The position numbers and the translations under genes were made by a program. A DNA stretch of 63,534 bases. It comes from an uncultured Oscillospiraceae bacterium. Its GTDB lineage: Bacteria; Bacillota; Clostridia; Oscillospirales; Oscillospiraceae. Below are positions 57,863 through 63,534 of the stretch, one piece after another. Below the pieces are notes generated by a model. The model made no database searches. It was not told the origin of the DNA and saw only the letters and a program-made list of their open reading frames with translations. The first letter of the stretch is position 1, and each line of letters opens with the position of its first letter. The DNA lies in the NCBI GenBank assembly GCA_910584395.1, contig CAJUAS010000005.1, positions 1-63,534 on the forward strand, given 5' to 3'.

Positions 57863-59257
57863 TTAAGGTTCGTCCTGTTTCCAGCGCAGTACGTCCCCTT
57901 TGGAGGGGGCGGCGGGCTGGGGGAGGAAGGTGAAGGCGGCGTCGTTTCGCAGCGTGCCGGGGGCGTACATCACCAGCACCACGTCGGGGTCGATCCAGTT
58001 GAGGGTGGTGAGGAAGTTCCCCTGAAAATAGCGGGGGTCGAGGATGGACAGCTCGCTGCAGGAGTAGGCCAGATAGGGGGTGAGGGCGCAGGCGAAGGAG
58101 TCGCGGATGAGCAGCACCTTTGGCCCTTGGGGGTTGTAGTAGTTTTTGATCTGCGTAAAGCCGTAGTCCCCGCCGGCGTAGTAGGTGTAGGGGTTGGCGT
58201 CGAAGGGATCTTTCTCCTCCAGCCGCTGGGGGAAGAGGACGGTCTCCTCCGCGTCGCCGTGGCCGGGGGCGGGGGCGGCGTCGTAGCGCAGCAGGGTGGG
58301 GAACTTGGGTGTCCACAGGGCGAAGTCGTCCTTCCCAGCGTAGAGAGAGCCCACCCGCTTGCCCTGACTGCCCAAGAAGAGGGCGGGGCGGGTGACGATG
58401 TTGTAGCTTTCCCGCAGCGTCCACTTCTCGTCTATGGCGATGGGGCGGCGTTTCTCCCCCCGGGAGACGGGGAGGGTCTGGTCGTAGTCTGCGAACTTGT
58501 CGCACAGGGCCTGAAAGGCGGTGAACGCACCCTCCTGATTCCAGTGGTGGTCGGTGGCGTAGAACCAGTCCTCCCAATCGCCCCCTGCGTCCTTGAGGGT
58601 CTGGCGGAAGTCCAGATAGTCCACGCCGACCTCCTCCAGCGCGGAGAGCAGAGCGTCGGCGTTGGCGTTGGAGGCGTCGGCTGCGCCGTAGGGCAGGGCG
58701 TCTCCGTCGGCGATCTTAGAGGGGGCTTGCAGATAAAGGAGAGAACTGCCCCGGTCGTCCAAAATATGTTCCAGCCGTTTCAGGGTTGCGGCCTGCCCGG
58801 CGGGGTCGGTGGCCACGTCGGAGGTGAAGGTGAGCATCCCGCTGCTCAGGCGGGCCACGGAGTAGGTGGGATCGGCGGTGTCCTCCACCACGGTGCGGCC
58901 GGAGAGGGCCTGAAAACCGCCGTAGAGCTGAATGAGGACGTGCTGGTCGGTGAGGGCGGTCTGCACAGCGGTCTCTGCGGCGGCGGTCTTTTGGGAGAAG
59001 CGCTCCGGCCACGGCTCGACAGGGGCGGGAAGGTTCAGCGCCCCGGCTTGGAGGGGGCGGGACGCGGCGGCGTGGTGGGGAAGGGTTGGGTCGTGCTTCG
59101 TCAGGTCGGGTCGGGCAAAGCCGGCGCAGGCGGAGGCGGTGTCCAGCACGCCGAACAGGGAACAGAAAGCCCCTGTGATGACGATGGCCAAGAACAAGAC
59201 GGCGGAAAGGGCAAAACGGTCATTGACCAGCCGCTTCATGCGGTATTTCCAGTTCAC
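57863..59257 (-). CDS. DHHW family protein (AlgX/AlgJ-like, exopolysaccharide O-acetylation partner)
   Basis: The 464-residue protein has one N-terminal membrane helix (RFALSAVLFLAIVITGAFCS) and a large extracellular SGNH-like domain. The eponymous motif is ATDHHWNQEGAF and there is a late catalytic-type segment IRDSFACALTPYLA. Such proteins work with MBOAT acyltransferases to acetylate cell-surface glycans. The GTG at 59257 follows GGAGG by 8 bp. It is the last gene of the operon after the MBOAT gene (52-bp gap). Confidence 0.88.
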   Translation of the reverse strand: MNWKYRMKRLVNDRFALSAVLFLAIVITGAFCSLFGVLDTASACAGFARPDLTKHDPTLPHHAAASRPLQAGALNLPAPVEPWPERFSQKTAAAETAVQTALTDQHVLIQLYGGFQALSGRTVVEDTADPTYSVARLSSGMLTFTSDVATDPAGQAATLKRLEHILDDRGSSLLYLQAPSKIADGDALPYGAADASNANADALLSALEEVGVDYLDFRQTLKDAGGDWEDWFYATDHHWNQEGAFTAFQALCDKFADYDQTLPVSRGEKRRPIAIDEKWTLRESYNIVTRPALFLGSQGKRVGSLYAGKDDFALWTPKFPTLLRYDAAPAPGHGDAEETVLFPQRLEEKDPFDANPYTYYAGGDYGFTQIKNYYNPQGPKVLLIRDSFACALTPYLAYSCSELSILDPRYFQGNFLTTLNWIDPDVVLVMYAPGTLRNDAAFTFLPQPAAPSKGDVLRWKQDEP

Positions 59258-59309
59258 ACAGAGACCTCCTTCCTTGAATGCCCCCTTTCCAAGAGGGCTT
59301 ATGCAGAAC

Positions 59310-60740
59310 CTAAAAATTAAAGTATATAAAGGGGTTATATGCGCCCTTGACCAGATAGGCGGCACAGAGGAGCAGGATGCAGGCGGTGGCGGCGGCGCAC
59401 AGGCAGTTCCACACGGGCATCAGGGCGGGGAGGTCGTTGCGCTTGGCCAGCCGCACCAGCCGTCCCCGCAGCCATGTGGCCGTCGGGGCGCAGGCCAGAG
59501 CGGCCAAAAGGAGCACCCACCAGTTTTGGGAGAGGTAGTAGCCCACCTGCGGGTCGTAAAAGTTGGTCTCTGTCAGCTTGAACATCACGGCGAAGTACCG
59601 CCCGGCAAAGGCCAGACTGTCGGAGCGGAACACCACGCAGGTGAGAATAAAGGCGGTGAAGGTGTAGGCCCAGCCGCCAAAACGGGAGCAGTGCTTTCCC
59701 AGTCCGCCGTATTTCTCCCACATGAGCAGGGCAAAGTTCATCAGACCCCACACGATGAACGTCCAGTTCGCCCCGTGCCACAGCCCTGTGAGAAACCAAA
59801 CCACAAAGAGGTTGCGGGGCACCTTCCACGCCTTGTCCACCCGGCTGCCCCCCAGCGGAAAGTAGACGTAGTCTCGAAACCAAGTGGTGAGGGAAATGTG
59901 CCACCGCCGCCAGAAATCGGTGATGGAGGTGGCTATGTAGGGGTAGCGGAAGTTTTCCGCAAACTGGAAGCCAAACATCTTGCCCAGACCGATGGCCATG
60001 TCGGAATAGCCGCCGAAGTCAAAATAGAGCTGGAGAATATAGCTCAGTCCGCCCAGCCACGCCATGGCCATGGAGGACGGGCCGTCCGCGCCGAAGGCGG
60101 CGTCGGCGATGACGGCAAGCTGGTTGGACAAAAGAACCTTCTTTCCAAGACCGATGAGGAAGCGGTAGCACCCTTGGGAAAAGAACGCCCAGCTTTCCTG
60201 ACGGCCCTCGATCTGCTCGGCCACGGTGCGGTATTTGACGATAGGCCCGGCGATAAGCTGGGGAAAGAAGGCAATGTAAAGCCCCACATCGAGCGGGTTT
60301 TTCTGGCAGGGCGCGTCCTTGCGGGCCACGTCCAGCACATAGGAGAGAGCTTGGAAGGTAAAAAAGGAGATGCCGATGGGCAGAGCGATGCTCCGCAGAG
60401 GGAGGTTCGCGCCCAGCGAGTGGAGGTTGGCGAGGGTAAAGGAGAGGTACTTGAACACGAAGAGCAGGGCGAGGTTGGCAACCACCGCCGTGACCACGGG
60501 GGCGGTGGTCTTTTGGCCTTTTTGGAAGCAATACTCCACCCACAGCCCCAAAAGGTAGTTGAGCAAAATGCTCCCCACCATCACCAGAACGAACACCGGC
60601 TCTGCCCAGCCGTAGAAGCACAGAGAGGCCAAAAGGAGAAACAGATTTTGCCCCCGGCGCATTCCGCGCAGAGGGCCATAGTAGACGGCTAATACAATGG
60701 GCAGGAACACGAAGAGGAAGATGGGGGAGGAAAAGAGCAT
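59310..60740 (-). CDS. MBOAT family O-acyltransferase (AlgI/DltB-like)
   Basis: The 476-residue multi-pass membrane protein has the MBOAT pattern IPIGISFFTFQALSYVLDVA (read as LPIGISFFTFQALSY), FFPQLIAGPIVKY, DFWRRWHISLTTWFRDYVYF and the catalytic His in GLWHGANWTFIVWGL. It moves acyl groups, usually acetyl, across the membrane onto a surface polysaccharide. The neighbouring DHHW protein would be the extracellular transferase. Length is standard. Confidence 0.95.
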   Translation of the reverse strand: MLFSSPIFLFVFLPIVLAVYYGPLRGMRRGQNLFLLLASLCFYGWAEPVFVLVMVGSILLNYLLGLWVEYCFQKGQKTTAPVVTAVVANLALLFVFKYLSFTLANLHSLGANLPLRSIALPIGISFFTFQALSYVLDVARKDAPCQKNPLDVGLYIAFFPQLIAGPIVKYRTVAEQIEGRQESWAFFSQGCYRFLIGLGKKVLLSNQLAVIADAAFGADGPSSMAMAWLGGLSYILQLYFDFGGYSDMAIGLGKMFGFQFAENFRYPYIATSITDFWRRWHISLTTWFRDYVYFPLGGSRVDKAWKVPRNLFVVWFLTGLWHGANWTFIVWGLMNFALLMWEKYGGLGKHCSRFGGWAYTFTAFILTCVVFRSDSLAFAGRYFAVMFKLTETNFYDPQVGYYLSQNWWVLLLAALACAPTATWLRGRLVRLAKRNDLPALMPVWNCLCAAATACILLLCAAYLVKGAYNPFIYFNF

Positions 60741-60744
60741 GATA

Positions 60745-61008
60745 TTACGACCTCACGCAATGAATTTTGCGGATCTGTCCGATCAGCCACAAGGCCAGTC
60801 CTCCGGCGGCGAGACAGGGGAGAAGGGGGAAACGAAGGGTGACCAGAACGATCAGCCCCTCTAAAAACCACTCCAGCCCCATGTGCGCCCCCCGGGAGAC
60901 CCACAGGCCGTAGACCAGCCCCCAAAGGGCGGTGAGCAGGAGGAGAAGCAGCGCCCGGACTGCCCAGATTTTCAGAGCGTCCGCCCGGCCATCGGGTCTT
61001 GTTGACAC
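60745..61008 (-). CDS. small two-helix membrane protein in the O-acylation operon
   Basis: From the GTG at 61008 (AAGGTG 6 bp upstream) the product is 87 residues. It has two hydrophobic segments (IWAVRALLLLLLTALWGLVY and GLIVLVTLRFPLLPCLAAGG) and a basic tail. A GTG at 61017 is an alternative. The family is unknown. It lies 4 bp before the MBOAT gene and 13 bp after the anchored protein, so it probably joins the acylation complex. Confidence 0.7.
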   Translation of the reverse strand: MSTRPDGRADALKIWAVRALLLLLLTALWGLVYGLWVSRGAHMGLEWFLEGLIVLVTLRFPLLPCLAAGGLALWLIGQIRKIHCVRS

Positions 61009-61021
61009 AAGGGTCACCTTC

Positions 61022-61861
61022 TTACGGCAAAATAGCCCACGAATAGTTGGCGGAGAGGGGTTTGCCCACGGTGGTCACAATGTCGGCGGTCGTGCCCGCA
61101 AACCCGTTGTCCTTCAGGTACTTGTAAAGATTCAGCCCGCCCCAGTTGCCGCCGGGGACGTAGACCCGGTCAAAATGCTCCGCCATGGCGCGGCCCAGCG
61201 CGGTGTCGTCTTGGAAGGGGGACTTTTCCGCCACCACGCTGAGACGGCCCAGATAGCCGAGACCGGCCAAGACCTCCCGGGGCTTGGCGGCGTCCGCCTC
61301 GGTGACTCCGGTGAGGAGGATCTCGTCAAACCCAAGGCCCGCCAAGGTGGTGAGGGTCTCGTCGCTGCCGTCCCAAGGGGTCATGGCCACGGCGTAGGGC
61401 AAGTCCAAAATGGCGTCCCGGATACCGGGGTCTTGAAGGTCGGCTTCGGTCACGTCAAAAATCGCGCCCCGGTTGGCGGCGAGGCTCTCCTTGGCCGCGC
61501 CGTCCAAAAGGCGGGGAAACTCATAGCTCACCAGCCCCAAAGGCGCGTCCCGCCGGGGGAGCATTTCGGGGATGGGCGTGGGCGCGGGGGTAGGCTCCGG
61601 CGTGGGGTCGGGAAGGTCGATGATCACGGCGGGATCATCGGTCATGCCCGGGGTGGGGGAGGGGGACTGCTCCGTTGGGGGACTGCCGAAGAAGGGCAGG
61701 ACCAGACGGGGGCCGTCAGGGGTGTACTCCACATAGTTAGGCAGCACGAACAGCCCGACGATGGCGGCTGCCAGAGCGATGACCAGCAGCACAACAATGG
61801 CGATGAGAATACGCCGCAGCCAGCTTTTGCGGCCGTGATAGGTGCTGTACGGACTTTTCAT
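61022..61861 (-). CDS. membrane-anchored protein with Pro-rich linker, unknown extracellular domain
   Basis: The 279-residue protein starts MKSPYSTYHGRKSWLRRILI. It has a basic N-terminus, one membrane helix (about 18-40), then a proline/threonine linker (PTPEPTPAPTPIPE) and a C-terminal domain (about 105-279) with regular LGLVSYEFPRLLDGAAKESL and ETLTTLAGLGFDEILLTG segments, as in TIM-barrel-like proteins. A glycosidase-like role is possible but no catalytic motif was recognised. It is the first gene of the MBOAT/DHHW operon. Confidence 0.7.
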   Translation of the reverse strand: MKSPYSTYHGRKSWLRRILIAIVVLLVIALAAAIVGLFVLPNYVEYTPDGPRLVLPFFGSPPTEQSPSPTPGMTDDPAVIIDLPDPTPEPTPAPTPIPEMLPRRDAPLGLVSYEFPRLLDGAAKESLAANRGAIFDVTEADLQDPGIRDAILDLPYAVAMTPWDGSDETLTTLAGLGFDEILLTGVTEADAAKPREVLAGLGYLGRLSVVAEKSPFQDDTALGRAMAEHFDRVYVPGGNWGGLNLYKYLKDNGFAGTTADIVTTVGKPLSANYSWAILP

Positions 61862-61914
61862 GGAATACGCCCCTTTCAAGAGGATAGTTACAATTTCCCA
61901 TGATATGCAAATAT

Positions 61915-61944
61915 AGTATACCATAAGAGATTTGGCCTTGGCAA
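61915..61944 (-). promoter_or_regulatory. promoter of the O-acylation operon
   Basis: On the minus strand TTGCCA and TATACT are separated by 18 bp. It is back-to-back with the promoter of the CNNM-type gene on the plus strand (-35 at 61952), only about 8 bp between the two -35 elements. Confidence 0.6.
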
Positions 61945-61951
61945 GGGGTAC

Positions 61952-61980
61952 TTGCGCCCCGGCTCAACATATGCTATAAT
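61952..61980 (+). promoter_or_regulatory. promoter of the CNNM/CorC-type gene
   Basis: TTGCGC and a perfect TATAAT are separated by 17 bp, starting transcription about 50 bp before the ATG at 62037. Confidence 0.7.
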
Positions 61981-62036
61981 GCCCTAAACCCGGTGTTTTA
62001 CCGGGGAATTTGAAGCACGGGAGTTGATTTGTCCAC

Positions 62037-63302
62037 ATGGACATACCCAGTATTATGATGGTGGCGGCGCTTGTGGCGCTGTTGGCCCTTTCCGCCTTCT
62101 TCTCCGCCACCGAGACCGCCTTTTCCTCGCTGAACAAGATCCGCCTGAAAAGCTGGGCGGAGGGAGACGGCCCAAAGGCCAAACGGGCCGGGAAGTGTCT
62201 GGCTCTGGCGGAGGACTATGACAGGCTTCTGACCACCATTCTGATCGGCAACAACATCGTGAACATTACAGCCACCACGGTGGCGGCGGTGTTCTTCACC
62301 GGACTGCTGGGCGGGGTGTACGGCCCGACGGTGTCCACCGTAGTGCTTACCCTGCTGGTACTTATCTTTGGAGAGGTGACCCCCAAAAGCGTCGCCAAGG
62401 AGCGGCCGGAGAGCTTCGCCATGTTTGTCACCCCCTTCATGGGGCTTTTGGTGCGGTTTTTCACCCCTCTGGCCTTCCTGTTTACCCAGTTGAAAAACGC
62501 CATATCCAAGCTCTTCCGCACCCCGGAGGACGGGGGCATCACCGACGAGGAGATCGCCGCCATGGTGGAGCAGGCGGAGGACGAGGGCGGGCTGGACGCC
62601 CACGAGAGCCAGCTTATCCGCGCCGCCATTGAGTTCGACGATCTGGAGGTGGGGGAGATCCTCACCCCCCGGGTGGACATTGAGGCCGTCCCCGAGGACA
62701 TCACCCCCGAGGAGCTGGCCATCCGCTTTGTCCAGACGGGGTATTCCCGCCTGCCGGTGTACCGGGAGACCATCGACTCCATCATCGGCATCATCCATGA
62801 AAAGGACTTTTACGCGGCGAGATACCGGGGGCTGACCGATCTTTCCGCCATCTATGGCGAGGTGATCTGCACCACACCGGGCACGAAGATCTCCGACCTC
62901 ATGCGTGTCCTTCAGGCCAGCAAGAACCACATGGTGGTGGTGGTGGACGAATACGGCGGCACGGAGGGCATCGTGACCTTAGAGGACATTTTGGAGGAGC
63001 TGGTGGGGGAGATCTGGGACGAGCACGACGAGGTCATCGAGACCTTCCACCGAAACGCCGACGGGTCGTATACCATCGCCTGCTCCGCCGACCTCAGCGA
63101 CCTCTACGAGCTGTTCTCCCTGAAAGGGGAGGGCGACAGCGCCACCGTCTCCGGCTGGGTGCTGGAGCAGATCGGCCGCATCCCGGAGGTGGGGGACAGC
63201 TTTGACTACGAAAACCTCCACGTCACCGTCACCAAGATCGAACACCGCCGGGTGCTGGAGATCCGGGTGGAGGTCACAAAACAGGAGGAAACCGAAGAAT
63301 AA
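62037..63302 (+). CDS. CNNM/CorC (HlyC family) membrane protein
   Basis: The 421-residue protein has an N-terminal DUF21/CNNM membrane domain (AFFSATETAFSSLNKIRLKS, TTILIGNNIVNITATTVAAV, GEVTPKSVAKERPE), a CBS pair (about 205-330: VGEILTPRVDIEAVPEDI, ASKNHMVVVVDEYGGTEGIV) and a C-terminal CorC_HlyC domain. Relatives are Mg2+/Na+ transporters or regulators; the older name hemolysin C is misleading. The ATG at 62037 has only a distant GGGAG. Confidence 0.9.
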   Translation: MDIPSIMMVAALVALLALSAFFSATETAFSSLNKIRLKSWAEGDGPKAKRAGKCLALAEDYDRLLTTILIGNNIVNITATTVAAVFFTGLLGGVYGPTVSTVVLTLLVLIFGEVTPKSVAKERPESFAMFVTPFMGLLVRFFTPLAFLFTQLKNAISKLFRTPEDGGITDEEIAAMVEQAEDEGGLDAHESQLIRAAIEFDDLEVGEILTPRVDIEAVPEDITPEELAIRFVQTGYSRLPVYRETIDSIIGIIHEKDFYAARYRGLTDLSAIYGEVICTTPGTKISDLMRVLQASKNHMVVVVDEYGGTEGIVTLEDILEELVGEIWDEHDEVIETFHRNADGSYTIACSADLSDLYELFSLKGEGDSATVSGWVLEQIGRIPEVGDSFDYENLHVTVTKIEHRRVLEIRVEVTKQEETEE

Positions 63303-63307
63303 CCGAG

Positions 63308-63347
63308 ATAACAAGAGGGACGGCCTACAGGCCGTCCCTCTTGTTAT
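63308..63347. terminator. long bidirectional terminator after the CNNM gene
   Basis: A perfect 18-bp stem (63308-63325/63330-63347; core AGAGGGACGGCC and complement) with loop TACA. It can end both the CNNM gene and the converging thiI gene. It shares the GGGACGGC core with the terminators near 42570 and 54810. Confidence 0.92.
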
Positions 63348-63353
63348 GCTGTT

Positions 63354-63534
63354 TTACTTTTCCGGCGTGAAGTAGACCCGTTCAATGCCGTCCACCGCTT
63401 CCTGAACCAGCGCGGCCACATCCAGACCGGCCTCAGCGGCCACCACCTCGTCCAGATGGGGGCGGGTGCGGGGGTGCTTGGGGGTAAAGACGGTGCAGCA
63501 GTCCTCGTAGGGGAGGATAGAGGTCTCAAAGGTG
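63354..63534 (-). CDS. thiI: tRNA 4-thiouridine synthase ThiI, C-terminal end
   Basis: The last 59 codons before the window edge read ...SILPYEDCCTVFTPKHPRTRP and end FTPEK. PYEDCCTVFxPKHP is the conserved C-terminus of ThiI, which makes 4-thiouridine in tRNA and, in many bacteria, supplies sulfur for thiamine. The 5' part lies beyond the window, so the gene is partial here. Confidence 0.88.
   Translation of the reverse strand, partial: TFETSILPYEDCCTVFTPKHPRTRPHLDEVVAAEAGLDVAALVQEAVDGIERVYFTPEK

Noticed and set aside
1..63534. CRISPR array, rRNA or tRNA genes, insertion sequences
   Set aside because: No regularly spaced repeats, rRNA segments, cloverleaf candidates, transposase-like ORFs or terminal inverted repeats were noticed anywhere in the window.

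Overview
The window looks like a chromosomal segment of a GC-rich, endospore-forming Clostridia, most like the Oscillospiraceae (Oscillibacter/Flavonifractor-type gut anaerobes). The grounds are a Clostridia-style spc/alpha ribosomal operon with rpsD inside it, the sporulation genes spo0A, spoVT and spoIIAA-spoIIAB-sigF, SLH-domain surface proteins, a small TSCPD-domain protein, and GC-rich codon use with strong AAGGAGG-type ribosome binding sites. The genus is an inference from gene content, not from a database match.

Layout. (1) 1-11.6 kb, plus strand: end of the S10 cluster, then spc and alpha operons from rplP (partial) to rplQ, including secY, adk, map, a KOW-domain protein, infA and rpoA. 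Two oddities are an 88-residue Lys/Ala/Glu-rich N-terminal extension on L5 and a structured 264-bp gap between rpsN and rpsH. (2) 11.6-19.3 kb, minus strand: a roughly 2000-residue surface protein (Ig-like modules, dockerin-like segment, three SLH domains) and a secreted subtilisin-like protease. (3) 19.45-30.5 kb, plus strand: an 11-kb, intact, one-direction phage structural cassette. It has large terminase, portal, two fibre-like proteins, holin, CHAP endolysin, tail/connector candidates, a coiled-coil protein, a scaffold candidate and a major capsid protein candidate. It has no integrase, repressor, replication genes, small terminase or tape measure, and it ends at a strong terminator facing recG. 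(4) 30.5-34.7 kb, minus: recG, a GtrA-like membrane protein, spo0A and spoVT. (5) 34.7-39.2 kb, minus: a three-gene operon of two alpha/beta-hydrolases and an ATP-grasp enzyme, an HPr-like small protein, an HD-domain protein and a small unknown. (6) 39.2-42.6 kb: an AraC-type regulator divergent from serC-serA. (7) 42.6-50.8 kb, minus: a TSCPD protein and one operon holding all seven shikimate-pathway enzymes plus chorismate mutase/prephenate dehydratase, with a gamma-carbonic-anhydrase-like gene inserted. (8) 50.8-55.7 kb: the spoIIA operon, divergent from a CtpE-like P-type ATPase, then thyA. (9) 55.8-63.5 kb: htpG behind a perfect CIRCE operator, a four-gene surface O-acylation operon (MBOAT plus DHHW protein), a CNNM/CorC-type membrane protein and the 3' end of thiI.

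How the parts work together. The first block supplies ribosomes, RNA polymerase alpha and Sec export. The serine and aromatic blocks make amino acids. The Spo0A, SpoIIA and SpoVT genes set the sporulation programme. The surface block and the O-acylation operon build the envelope. The phage cassette is the most unusual region: a minimal, apparently intact, short-tailed-phage-like set embedded between housekeeping genes. It could be a gene-transfer-agent-like or otherwise domesticated particle. No databases were searched; all family calls rest on motifs, lengths and gene order.
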